DNA of 64,000 bases from an uncultured Pseudomonadales bacterium (GTDB lineage: Bacteria > Pseudomonadota > Gammaproteobacteria > Pseudomonadales > Azotimanducaceae), in contig OY282379.1 of NCBI GenBank assembly GCA_958295875.1, positions 3,439,046 through 3,503,045 of the forward strand, in the 5' to 3' direction. Within the stretch, counting starts at the first letter, position 1, and each line of letters begins with the position of its first letter. Positions 8,210-16,594 of this stretch are shown here, in pieces. The notes below the pieces were generated by a model. That model was not told the origin of the DNA and made no database searches. It saw nothing but the letters and a program-made list of their open reading frames with translations. The translations under genes were made by a program, and so were the position numbers.

Positions 8210-9528
8210 AAGCGCACAACGCGCCGGCCGCCATGTTCCGGGCCAACGAGGGCATGGGGTTGTGGGAACATCGCGGCAAAGTGGCCGCGGTGGGCATCGG
8301 CCACTCGCCTACGGCGCGACGCTGGGATGGCCAGCCCGAGACCAGCGTGGGCGCCATCAGCCTGCTCGCCCTGCGTCGCGCCATCGAGGACGCCGGTGTT
8401 GACCCTGCGGCGATCGATGGCCTCGTGCTCGATCCCACCACCACTACCGGCGCCCATTGGCCCAAGGGCAGGCCAGTGCCGGCGGAGATGCTCAATGCCT
8501 TCGCCGCCACGGACGACCCTTTGGACGGCTTGGCGCAACTGAGCGCCCCGTGGGTGCTGAAGAACATGCCGGAACTCAGCGGCGTGAAGTTCGCCATGCA
8601 TGGCGACGGCTGCATGACGCGCGCCATCTGCGTGGCCGCGCAAGCCGTTGGCGATGGCCTCGCCCACACCTGCTTGGTGCTGAAGGCGTGGCACAACTAC
8701 GCGGGACGGTACGGACAAGGGGGCGCCAGCGCCGGCGACGCCCTGCCCGGCAACGTGGCCATCCGCGCCTTATGGGGCACGCCGGTGTGCTATGGCACGG
8801 CGCTGCAATTCGCCGAGTACTGCCGCAAGTACGGCAAACGCCATGAAATGATGGCGCCCTTCATGGAGAACTCGCGGCGCAACGGCTTGCTGTTCCCAGA
8901 GGGCTATTGGGCGCAGCACCGCCCAGAGGAAATCACCGCAGAGGATTACAACGCCGCCCGTTGGATCGCCAAGCCCGCCAACCTGCTCGACAACGACCTG
9001 CCGATCATGGCCGCTGCCGCCTATCTCTTCACCACCGCGGACCGGGCGCGGCACATGCGCCAGAAGCCGGTGTACATATTGGGGCATGCATCAAGCCGCA
9101 CACGCACCCGGAGCATGACGGCCACTCTCGACGAAGTGGAGGCCGACACCGCACGCACGGCGCGCAAGCTCTACGAGGGCGCCGGCATCAGCGCAGCCGA
9201 TGTTTCGTTCGAGAACATGTACGACGGCTTCACCCTGTTCCATCAGTTCCACATCGAGGGGCTCGGCTACCGGGGCCTGAAGTTTGGCGAAGCGTTGGAT
9301 TTCTATCAGACCGACATCAGCATCGCCGGGCCGAACCCCGTGCAGCCGAGCGGCGGCAACATCGGCTGCGGCCGCACCCGGTTCTGGATGCATACGGATT
9401 GCATCCAGCAGTTGCAGGGGCGCGCCGGCCGTCGCCAAGTGACGGGCGTGAAGCCGGAGGTGGCCGTTTCTGGCGGGCCCATGCCGATGGGTGGCGACTT
9501 CATGGTGTGGAGCGCGACGCCCGGCTAG
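8206..9528 (+). CDS. Thiolase-like protein (SCP-x/Ltp2-type), partner of DUF35 protein
   Basis: A 440-residue thiolase-fold protein. The start at ATG 8206 overlaps the DUF35 stop (ATGA); longer frames would intrude into that gene. The N-terminal domain starts VAAVGIGHSPTARRW and the C-terminal half has GGNIGCGRTRFWMHT and SGGPMPMGGDF, the glycine-rich end of this superfamily. The usual N-terminal nucleophile motif (NNxCSSG type) is not evident; the nearest segment is GDGCMTRAICVA. With the DUF35 partner this points to an Ltp2-like retro-aldolase or an acyl-CoA thiolase of lipid or steroid breakdown rather than a classical ketothiolase. Substrate is unknown. Confidence 0.85.
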   Translation: MKAHNAPAAMFRANEGMGLWEHRGKVAAVGIGHSPTARRWDGQPETSVGAISLLALRRAIEDAGVDPAAIDGLVLDPTTTTGAHWPKGRPVPAEMLNAFAATDDPLDGLAQLSAPWVLKNMPELSGVKFAMHGDGCMTRAICVAAQAVGDGLAHTCLVLKAWHNYAGRYGQGGASAGDALPGNVAIRALWGTPVCYGTALQFAEYCRKYGKRHEMMAPFMENSRRNGLLFPEGYWAQHRPEEITAEDYNAARWIAKPANLLDNDLPIMAAAAYLFTTADRARHMRQKPVYILGHASSRTRTRSMTATLDEVEADTARTARKLYEGAGISAADVSFENMYDGFTLFHQFHIEGLGYRGLKFGEALDFYQTDISIAGPNPVQPSGGNIGCGRTRFWMHTDCIQQLQGRAGRRQVTGVKPEVAVSGGPMPMGGDFMVWSATPG

Positions 9529-9607
9529 CAGGGCTGAAGTCCGGCGTTCGCGCAACGGGGCCCGGTGGGCGCCTAGGCGAACTCCGCCGTGAACGACGGC
9601 GCGGCGG

Positions 9608-10012
9608 TTACGCCCACGCGCCGATGATGCCGCCCATGATGACGCTGTAGACTACGCGATACCCCGCCTGAATCGCCCATAGCTTGGCGCCCCAGCCGCA
9701 GAATGCGCTATCGGAGGCCATGGACGCGGCGATGAAGCCGACACCGGTGATCAGGCCGAGCGCCAAGCCGCCGGCCACGTTGGCGATGCCAAGCCCCTGC
9801 ATGATGGCGGCCAGCACTACGCACGTCACCAGCGCCGTGACGAAGCTGATGATGAAGGGCGTCGGGCTCGGCTCCAAGTCCTCGGCCTTCTTGCCGAGCG
9901 CTTCGAGCCATGCCTTGCCGAACAGCGGCCCGTACCACAGCCAGCCCAAGGCAAAGGAAGCCACCGTTGCCAGCAAGATGGCCCACCAGTTCAATCCACC
10001 AAAATCGAGCAT
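9608..10012 (-). CDS. DUF1761 membrane protein
   Basis: A 134-residue integral membrane protein. Four hydrophobic segments are visible, starting with WWAILLATVASFALGWLWYGPLF, which carries the WYGPLFG signature of DUF1761. A soluble loop near residues 38-50 (GKKAEDLEPSP) is also typical. No function is known for the family. It stands alone, convergent with the thiolase-like gene and about 130 bases downstream of the NYN/cold-shock gene on the same strand. Confidence 0.85.
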   Translation of the reverse strand: MLDFGGLNWWAILLATVASFALGWLWYGPLFGKAWLEALGKKAEDLEPSPTPFIISFVTALVTCVVLAAIMQGLGIANVAGGLALGLITGVGFIAASMASDSAFCGWGAKLWAIQAGYRVVYSVIMGGIIGAWA

Positions 10013-10146
10013 CTCTGCCCTCGTCGCCCAGAGAACACACGCGCAACTTAACGCACTTGGCGTGGCTGCGAAACGGCTTGCGAACGCTTGCGGCGCACCG
10101 TGCGCGGCGGCGCGGGCAGCGTTCTAGCCAGTGGCCGGGACGCCGT

Positions 10147-11085
10147 CTACAGCCGCACGATGCGCATGGCCACCGGCCGCCCGGTATTCGGATTGACGTC
10201 CGGCGTGTACTCCACTCGGTCTCCCGGGCGCAGTTCATGGAACGAGCAGTTCTCCACCCACGTTTGGTGGAAGAAGAGGTTCTCTTCACCCTGCTCCGGC
10301 GCCACGAAGCCGAAATCCCGGTGCAGCGGCATGCTGCCGACCACCCCGACCAGCCGTTCTCCATTTTCCGTCTGCGCGACGGCGCTGACTGGCTGTGTCG
10401 GCGGGCGGGGCTGCGGCGGCACCAAGGCGGAGCGCGGCGTGACGAACAGCTTTTCGATGGTGTTGCGCCGCCCCCGGTCGTTGATGATGGCGTCCATCAT
10501 CACGGGATAGGTCACTGCATCGATCAAGGCTTGGGACGTGCGCGTGCCAGAGCGCCCGTCCGGCAAGTCAAAGTCCCACGCCGTCACCATCACGCGGATG
10601 CCCAAGGCGTTCAGCTTGCGCACCAGCGGCAGATAGTCCCCATCGCCGGAAATCAAGGTGACCACATCGAAGCCCTTGTGCATGGCGAGCTCAAACGCCT
10701 CCAGCGCCAGCCACACATCCACGCCCTTCTCTTTCGGTTCATCGGCGCCGCGGTTAGAAACGGGCAGGAAGTGCGTCGTCACGCCGGCCTTCATCAGGGC
10801 ATCCTCGAATTGCCGCTCGCCGAGCAGCATGTCTCGCTCTTGGGCCTCTTCGGCGGAGAACCGCCCGCGAAAGTAGTGCGCCTCAACGATGTGGCAGTGT
10901 TGCGGATTGGTCTGCTCGAAATGCCCCACTTCCTCGCGGATGAACTCGTGCAGGCCGTGGATGCTGATGCGCTGGCCACGCTCGTGGTCGTAGCGGTAAT
11001 AGTTGCTCACATGCGAGAAATAGCCACCGTCATAGAACACGCCGATGCGGGTGAGCTGCTTGTGTGAGGTTTGGCCGATGTCCAT
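10147..11085 (-). CDS. NYN-domain ribonuclease fused to a cold-shock domain
   Basis: A 312-residue two-domain protein. Residues about 12-200 form an NYN (LabA/DUF88-like, PIN-superfamily) domain with the expected acidic residues: D19 in FYDGGYF, the D in KEKGVDVWLAL, and the two in LISGDGDYLPLV. Such domains are metal-dependent ribonucleases. A proline-rich linker (LVPPQPRPPTQPV) leads to a C-terminal cold-shock domain near residues 245-312 with DFGFVAPEQGEENLFFHQTW, an RNA-binding OB-fold. The combination suggests an RNA-directed nuclease in the cytoplasm. It stands alone, with free sequence on both sides, and its RNA target is unknown. Confidence 0.88.
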   Translation of the reverse strand: MDIGQTSHKQLTRIGVFYDGGYFSHVSNYYRYDHERGQRISIHGLHEFIREEVGHFEQTNPQHCHIVEAHYFRGRFSAEEAQERDMLLGERQFEDALMKAGVTTHFLPVSNRGADEPKEKGVDVWLALEAFELAMHKGFDVVTLISGDGDYLPLVRKLNALGIRVMVTAWDFDLPDGRSGTRTSQALIDAVTYPVMMDAIINDRGRRNTIEKLFVTPRSALVPPQPRPPTQPVSAVAQTENGERLVGVVGSMPLHRDFGFVAPEQGEENLFFHQTWVENCSFHELRPGDRVEYTPDVNPNTGRPVAMRIVRL

Positions 11086-11183
11086 TTTGTCGTTCCCCTA
11101 ATCCGTACCGGTTCAGATAGATATGGCGCTGCGCAGCGAAGGCTCACGCGGGGCGCAAGACGCGCCATTGCCGTGTGGCGCCG

Positions 11184-12233
11184 TCAAACCGCGAGCGCCG
11201 TCGAAAAGTCTGGAACGCCGGCCCACCGCCCGCCGTCCCCGCCGCGCATCACGGCGATGGTCTTGATGACCTCTGGGTTTGCGAGCCCGTGCGGCGGCTT
11301 GCCGGTGAGCGCCCGAATGACGTTCTCCGCTTGCAGCTTGGGGCACTCGGCAAGAAACGTCGGCGAGAAGCCGGCAATGTGCGGCGTGATGATGATGTTC
11401 GGCGCGGTGAGCAGCGCATCCTGCCGGTCGATGGGTTCCACTTCCGTCACATCGAGGGCTGCGCCCTCGATCTTGCCATCGCGGAGCGCCGCGGCCAATG
11501 CGCCGCCGTCGATGAGCGGGCCGCGCGCGGTGTTCACGAGGAGCGCCGTCTCCTTCATCTGCCCCAAGGCGTTGGAATCGATCATGTGGCGCGTCTCGGA
11601 GGTGGCCGCGCAGTGGATGCTGATGTAGTCCGACTCGCCCAACAGCTCGTCGAAACCCACCATGCGCACCCCGTACAGGTCTCCCGTGAGTTGGGGGACA
11701 TAAGGGTCATGCGCGAGTATCTCGCTGGGCCCGAAGCCCTTGATGCGCGTCGCGAAGGCGCGCCCGATGTTACCGAAGCCGATGATGCCCACCCGGTGCC
11801 CGGCGATGCGGCGCACAGCCCGCTGGTGGCCACGCACGGCCTCGCGATCTGTGCCCCACTTGCCGGCCAGCGTCAGGCCGATGGAGCCGTGCAGGCACCG
11901 CGTCAATGCGAGCAATAGCGCCATGGCATGGTCGGCCACCTCGGTGGTGTTGACGCCCGGAGTGTTGCAGGCGAGCACGCCTAAATCCGTTGCGGCATCG
12001 AGATCAATGGAATCCACCCCCACGCCCATACGGCTCACCACCTTGAGCTTCGGGCACGCTTCGAGCACCTCGCGGGAGGTGGCGGGGATGATGTTCACCA
12101 AGGCGCCGTCCGCGTCTCGCAGCAGTTCGATCATTTCTGCGGTGGTGCGCGCCGGGCCTTCGAGCACCTCAAAGCCGGCGGCCTGGAACAAATCCACCCG
12201 GTTGTACGGGTTCGACATGAGAGCGACTTTCAA
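11184..12233 (-). CDS. D-isomer-specific 2-hydroxyacid dehydrogenase (SerA-like)
   Basis: A 349-residue NAD-dependent dehydrogenase that would reduce a 2-oxo acid or oxidise a D-2-hydroxy acid. Seen: N-terminal substrate domain, NAD-binding GIIGFGNIGRAFA near residues 150-162, catalytic Arg in LVNTARGPLID, Glu in DVTEVEPID and His in TPHIAGF. The start is the TTG at 12233: AGGAGG stands seven bases before it, whereas the first ATG six codons on has no such site. It lies 85 bases downstream of the Baeyer-Villiger monooxygenase on the same strand and may share its transcript. It is shorter than SerA with ACT domains, so serine synthesis is only one option. Confidence 0.88.
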   Translation of the reverse strand: MKVALMSNPYNRVDLFQAAGFEVLEGPARTTAEMIELLRDADGALVNIIPATSREVLEACPKLKVVSRMGVGVDSIDLDAATDLGVLACNTPGVNTTEVADHAMALLLALTRCLHGSIGLTLAGKWGTDREAVRGHQRAVRRIAGHRVGIIGFGNIGRAFATRIKGFGPSEILAHDPYVPQLTGDLYGVRMVGFDELLGESDYISIHCAATSETRHMIDSNALGQMKETALLVNTARGPLIDGGALAAALRDGKIEGAALDVTEVEPIDRQDALLTAPNIIITPHIAGFSPTFLAECPKLQAENVIRALTGKPPHGLANPEVIKTIAVMRGGDGGRWAGVPDFSTALAV

Positions 12234-12318
12234 CGGATTCCCTCCTATTCGGCTCGGCTTCGCTGCGCCGCGGCCGCTCGCGCGATCGCCGAGCGTGTGC
12301 GCGAAACCGAGTGCATGC

Positions 12319-14247
12319 TCAAGTGAAGACGTAGTCCGCAGGGTTCGGCACCCGCGTCTGACTCCAGAACTCGCGCAGCGTGAACGGCCAATTCTGCGCG
12401 ATGCGGCCCTTGTCGTTGCGATACCAAGTGGGCGCCTTGGAAATGCCCCAAGCCATGTTGCGGTTGCCCTCGTCGATGCGCTCGTTGTAGGCATCGTGGA
12501 CGTCCTCGCGGCAATCCATGGCGCGCTTGCCATCTTCGATCAAGAGCTTGAGGCAGCCCAGGATGTAGCGCATTTCACATTCGGAGAAGAACACGATGCT
12601 GCCGTTCACCACGATGTTCGTGTTCGGGCCGTACATGCAAAAGAGGTTGGGGAAGTTCGGCACGCTGATGCCGAGGTAAGCCCGCGCGTCGCCGCACCAG
12701 CGCCCCTCCAATGTCTTGCCGCCGCGGCCGGTGATGCGCATTGGCCACAGGAACTTCGCCGCGGTGAAGCCTGTGCCGTAGATGAGCACGTCGCCATTGT
12801 GTTGCACCCCGTCCGCCGTCAACACGCCGGTTTCGTTGATCTCCGCGATGGCGTCTGTGACGAGTTCCACGTTGTCTCGGCGCAAGGCGCGAATCCAGTT
12901 GCCGTTGTCGATGAGAATGCGCTTGCCGGCGACAGGATAGTTCGGCACCAACTTGCCCAGCAACGCTTCGTCGCCTTCGCACAGGCCAGCAATGCTCATG
13001 GTGAGCAGCTCGCGCAGCTGGTCGTTCTCCTTGCTGATGGCGCGCTGCGTTTCGTTGTACGCCGGGTCTTTGCGCGCCGCGGCGAGGATGCCCTCCGCCA
13101 TGCGCCAGAACATGCTGAAGCGGAACCACTTGGCATAGAAAGGCACGTGCTGGAGCAGCCAATGCTTGCCGTCTGGCACATGGGCGTGATAGTCCGGCGC
13201 ATTGAACATCCACGGCGCAGTGCGCTGGAAGATGGTGACCTTGGCGGCTTTGCGGGCCACCTCCGGGGCGAACTGGAACGCCGACGCACCCGTGCCGATG
13301 ACCAGCACGTTGCGTCCTTCCAGATCATGCTCGTGCTCCCACTCCGTGGAGTGGAAGGTGATGCCCTGATAGCGCTCTTGGCCGGGAGTGTCCGGCCACT
13401 TGGGGCGATTGAGCTGGCCAACGGCGCTGATGATGGCGTTCGCTTCGACGGTTTCGGCGGTGCCGTCTTTGCCCCGCAAATCGACGCGCCAGCGCCCGCT
13501 CTCCTCATCGAAGGTGGCCGCTTCCACATCCGTGTTGAAACGGATGTGCTCGCGCAAGCCGAAGCGCTCCGCGCAATCGCGGAAGTATTGGTGCAGCACC
13601 GGCTGGGACGAATAGAACTGCGGCCAATCGTGGGGCTGAAAGCTGTAGGAATAGGTATGGTTCGGGCTGTCCACGCGGCAGCCGGGATAGGTGTTTTGGT
13701 GCCAAGTGCCGCCAACGTCGCCGTGCCGTTCCACGATCATGAAACCGATGCCGGCTTCCTGCAGCCGGATGCCGGCCAGCAAGCCAGACATGCCGGCGCC
13801 GACGATGACTACCTTGAAACCCGCGCGCGCCGCAGCCGGCAGCGCCAAGAGCTCCGGCACGCCATAGGAATCCTCCCCGTTCAGGGCCAGCTCCGCCTCG
13901 AGGAACTCCCCGTACTCGGCCTCAAGCTCTTGGCCGGCGGCAAAGCAGACCATCTCATGCACAAGCGCCTGGCTTGGCGGCGGCGGCAAGGCTTGGCCGT
14001 CCCGATGCGCCGTGAGGACGCTCAGCGCCCGCGCCCGAATCGCCGCCTGATCGGCTGGGTCGATGCCGCCTTGAGGATCGACCAAGAACCCCGCCTGCGG
14101 GCGCACGTCGCCACGAATGATCGACGCGTCTCCGGTGAGATGCACCAGCGCGTTCATCAACGACGGCACATGCGCATCCTCCAACGCGGCGCGAATCGTC
14201 TCGTCATCCGCCTGGATGGGTTCAGTGGCGAGATTCCGAAGTTCCAT
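12319..14247 (-). CDS. Baeyer-Villiger-type flavin monooxygenase (HAPMO-like)
   Basis: A 642-residue FAD/NADPH monooxygenase that would insert oxygen into a ketone to give an ester. Start ATG 14247 follows GGGAGGGAGGATGC. An N-terminal extension of about 150 residues precedes the first Rossmann motif VIVGAGMSGLLAG, the size and layout of 4-hydroxyacetophenone monooxygenase. The Baeyer-Villiger fingerprint is present as YQGITFHSTEW with the second Rossmann VIGTGASAFQ just after. The downstream hydroxyacid dehydrogenase and nearby epoxide hydrolase, LLM enzymes and DUF35/thiolase pair fit breakdown of cyclic or aromatic ketones. The actual substrate is unknown. Confidence 0.88.
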   Translation of the reverse strand: MELRNLATEPIQADDETIRAALEDAHVPSLMNALVHLTGDASIIRGDVRPQAGFLVDPQGGIDPADQAAIRARALSVLTAHRDGQALPPPPSQALVHEMVCFAAGQELEAEYGEFLEAELALNGEDSYGVPELLALPAAARAGFKVVIVGAGMSGLLAGIRLQEAGIGFMIVERHGDVGGTWHQNTYPGCRVDSPNHTYSYSFQPHDWPQFYSSQPVLHQYFRDCAERFGLREHIRFNTDVEAATFDEESGRWRVDLRGKDGTAETVEANAIISAVGQLNRPKWPDTPGQERYQGITFHSTEWEHEHDLEGRNVLVIGTGASAFQFAPEVARKAAKVTIFQRTAPWMFNAPDYHAHVPDGKHWLLQHVPFYAKWFRFSMFWRMAEGILAAARKDPAYNETQRAISKENDQLRELLTMSIAGLCEGDEALLGKLVPNYPVAGKRILIDNGNWIRALRRDNVELVTDAIAEINETGVLTADGVQHNGDVLIYGTGFTAAKFLWPMRITGRGGKTLEGRWCGDARAYLGISVPNFPNLFCMYGPNTNIVVNGSIVFFSECEMRYILGCLKLLIEDGKRAMDCREDVHDAYNERIDEGNRNMAWGISKAPTWYRNDKGRIAQNWPFTLREFWSQTRVPNPADYVFT

Positions 14248-14535
14248 GCATCCTCCCTCCCAACGCAGCAGGATGTTACCGCACCGCAGGCTTGGAACGC
14301 CGGATGCGCTTGGCGCTTGGAGGGGGCGCTCAGAACCAAGGCCGGGAGGTTCCTGTCCTTTGTCGTATGGGCCGGAGGGCGTAGCGCGCATCGAGACGCC
14401 GCGCCGCTTCCGACGCACCACCTTCGGTTCGACGCCCCGACTCGCGCACCGCGCCTCGTACGGCATTTCGTGGCAGGCGCTGTCGATGTTTCGCCGCCTG
14501 CCGAATGCTGCGGCCGTCTTGAACGCCCGATGTGA

Positions 14536-15054
14536 TCAAGGGTCGTTTGCGAAAGGAATCTGCTCCCTCAGTTTGGCCGCGTCATATTCCGCAGCTGCCC
14601 GGATATGCACCAGCCTCAAGCCGCATTGTCGAAAGACCTCGTCGACGAAATGATCGCGCTCCCGTCGTTTCCTGCGACGATGGCTCGAATCATCGAGTTC
14701 GACGGCGCACATCGGCACCATGGTCGCAGGATCGCACAGCAGGAAGTCCACATGCTTTTGCGAGATTCTGTTCCGGTGTCCGACTTGCCCTTCCGTCGGC
14801 CTTACGACGTCGAAGATGTCTGCTAGGCGCACCTTCGGGCAAATCCTCGCATTGTCGTTCACGGCAAGTTCCAGCACTTGGAAGAAGCGCAGCTCCGCGG
14901 CCGATAGAAAGGGACGCAATCTGTATGGCAGTGCCTTGGTCCCGGCGCGTGTGGACGAAGCCTTTACTTTGGCCCCTATGGCCGCCACGACCATTAACGC
15001 CAACAAGAGCATGGCCACGATGGCGACTGGCCCGCTCGCCAAGTCGACGTTCAT
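14536..15054 (-). CDS. Membrane-anchored DUF2726 protein
   Basis: A 172-residue protein. A hydrophobic helix (VAIVAMLLLALMVVAAIGA) near residues 11-29 anchors it in the inner membrane; the rest is cytoplasmic and matches DUF2726, with YRLRPFLSAAELRFFQVLE, then RISQKHVDFLLCDP and AVELDDSSH. DUF2726 looks like a restriction-endonuclease-type fold, but nuclease activity is not established. The start at 15054 touches the end of an IS3-type remnant, so the insertion relic lies directly upstream. It has no obvious operon partner. Confidence 0.82.
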   Translation of the reverse strand: MNVDLASGPVAIVAMLLLALMVVAAIGAKVKASSTRAGTKALPYRLRPFLSAAELRFFQVLELAVNDNARICPKVRLADIFDVVRPTEGQVGHRNRISQKHVDFLLCDPATMVPMCAVELDDSSHRRRKRRERDHFVDEVFRQCGLRLVHIRAAAEYDAAKLREQIPFANDP

Positions 15055-15350
15055 CGGCGAACCATTGCACGCTCTGTAGGGATCAGCGGCCTTCTGGACA
15101 TTTGGGGTCGGGCAGCCACGGCCATCATCCTAGCGAACTCGGCAGGGGTTTTCATGCCGAGGGAGCGGCGCCGGCGGCGGTTGTTGCAGTAGTCGAGGTA
15201 ACGTGCGAGCGCTTCGTTCATGGCGGCGCAGGTGAGCGCTCCCCCGGCACTGGCCGCGCGCGGAAACGCCCTTGCGACGCTCGCCGCCGCAAGGGCTTCC
15301 TTGGGCGCGGCGCTGTCCCAGAAGGTGCTGATCTAGTTGCTGATCCCGTT
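15051..15350 (-). pseudogene. IS3-family transposase remnant (C-terminal end)
   Basis: On the minus strand the text ISTFWDSAAPKEAL then ARYLDYCNNRRRRRSLGMKT and PAEFARM is the degenerate C-terminus of an IS3-type DDE transposase; intact members read like CWDNAPMESFF and YNxRRPHRSLGYKTPAEF. There is an in-frame TAG just before ISTF, the catalytic residues upstream are gone and no inverted repeats are visible. It is a dead fragment that shows past insertion between DUF2726 and the LLM gene. The rest of 15350-15423 holds nothing but the leader of the LLM gene. Confidence 0.75.
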
Positions 15351-15423
15351 CATTCACTTGCGCGAGCGCCCCGGTCGGTGCAAGTTAGCGGCTGCTGAAC
15401 TTTGGGGCGTGAGGGAGATTTGC

Positions 15424-16488
15424 ATGGACATTGGCGTTTGCGTGGCCTCGCACATCCGCGACATCGACTATGTTGTCCACGCCGAGGCGCTGGGCTTCAG
15501 CCATGCGTGGCTGGCGGACAGCCAGATGCTGTGGTCGGATTGCTACGCCACGTTGGCGCTGGCGGCGACGCGCACGTCGCGCATACAACTCGGCACCGGC
15601 GTCGCCGTGAGCGGCACGCGGCCGGCGGCGGTGAACGCGGCCGGCATCGCCACCATCAATGCGCTTGCGCCGGGGCGCACGTTCTTCGGCGTTGGCGCTG
15701 GCAACACGGCCATGCGCATCATGGGCAAGAAACCGCATCGAATCAAAGAGTTCGATGCGTACCTGAGTGCGCTGCAGCCGCTCTTGCGCGGGGCGGAAGC
15801 CACCAACGACGATGGCCAGCCGATCATCCACATCATGCCGGACGAGGGCTTCGTGAACTTCGAGGAGCCGATTCCCCTCTATGTCTCTGGCTTCGGGCCG
15901 CGCTCGTTGGGGCTCGCCGGCAAGCACGGCGATGGCGCGGTGATGGCTGCGCCCCGCTCCGCCGCAGACATGGAGCGCGTTTGGCACATGATCGAAACGG
16001 GCGCGCGGGAAGTTGGCCGGGAGATCGACCGGGAGAGTTACTACACCACCGCGCTCACCTGCATCGTCGTGCTGGAAGACGGCGAGGCGGTGGATTCCGA
16101 ACGGGTGAAGGGGCAATGCGGGGCGATGGCCGCGGCGGCCGTTCATTTCGCCTACGACCAATACCGCAACTTCGGCCACCAGCCGCCCAACGCACTGGCT
16201 AGCATCTGGGACGACTATGTGGCGATGATGGAGCAGGTGCCGGCGGAGCGCCGCCATCAACGCATCCATGCTGGCCACTGTTGCTGGGTGTTGCCGGAGG
16301 AGGAGCGCTTCCTCACGCCAGACGTGCTCCGCGCCGGCCTCATGATCGGCACCCGCGACGCGCTGATCGACCAGCTCTCCGCCCTTTCCGAGGCGGGGTT
16401 GAACCAGGTGATGACCTTGCCGAACTTCGCCACCCGGCACGAGTCCTTGGAGGAGGTGGCCAAGGCGCTGGTCGGCAACGTGCCGTAA
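15424..16488 (+). CDS. LLM-class flavin-dependent oxidoreductase
   Basis: A 354-residue protein of the luciferase-like monooxygenase fold, related to 5,10-methylene-tetrahydromethanopterin reductase-like enzymes; it would use FMN or F420 on an unknown substrate. Start ATG 15424 follows GAGGGAGATTTGC. Family marks are IQLGTGVAVSGTRPAAVNA, ALAPGRTFFGVGAGNTAMR and PIPLYVSGFGPRSLGLAGK. It is followed by the Ldh2-type dehydrogenase about 105 bases on, same strand. Three other LLM genes lie in the window (32430, 54799 and related), so this organism uses the family heavily. Confidence 0.88.
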   Translation: MDIGVCVASHIRDIDYVVHAEALGFSHAWLADSQMLWSDCYATLALAATRTSRIQLGTGVAVSGTRPAAVNAAGIATINALAPGRTFFGVGAGNTAMRIMGKKPHRIKEFDAYLSALQPLLRGAEATNDDGQPIIHIMPDEGFVNFEEPIPLYVSGFGPRSLGLAGKHGDGAVMAAPRSAADMERVWHMIETGAREVGREIDRESYYTTALTCIVVLEDGEAVDSERVKGQCGAMAAAAVHFAYDQYRNFGHQPPNALASIWDDYVAMMEQVPAERRHQRIHAGHCCWVLPEEERFLTPDVLRAGLMIGTRDALIDQLSALSEAGLNQVMTLPNFATRHESLEEVAKALVGNVP

Positions 16489-16594
16489 CGCCTTCGCCGG
16501 GCCGGGTTGGTCGCCGCCCGCGAGCGGCGCGATAAACTGCTTGTTTGCCGCGGCCGGCGTTCGCGGCATTTTGATCCCACCAGAGGAGCGCATC

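Noticed and set aside
11740..14535. 931-residue plus-strand frame
   Set aside because: It is antisense to the hydroxyacid dehydrogenase and Baeyer-Villiger monooxygenase, both with clear motifs; high GC keeps the opposite frame open.
15130..15357. 75-residue frame in the IS remnant
   Set aside because: Wrong frame; the transposase similarity is in the neighbouring frame and is interrupted by a stop.
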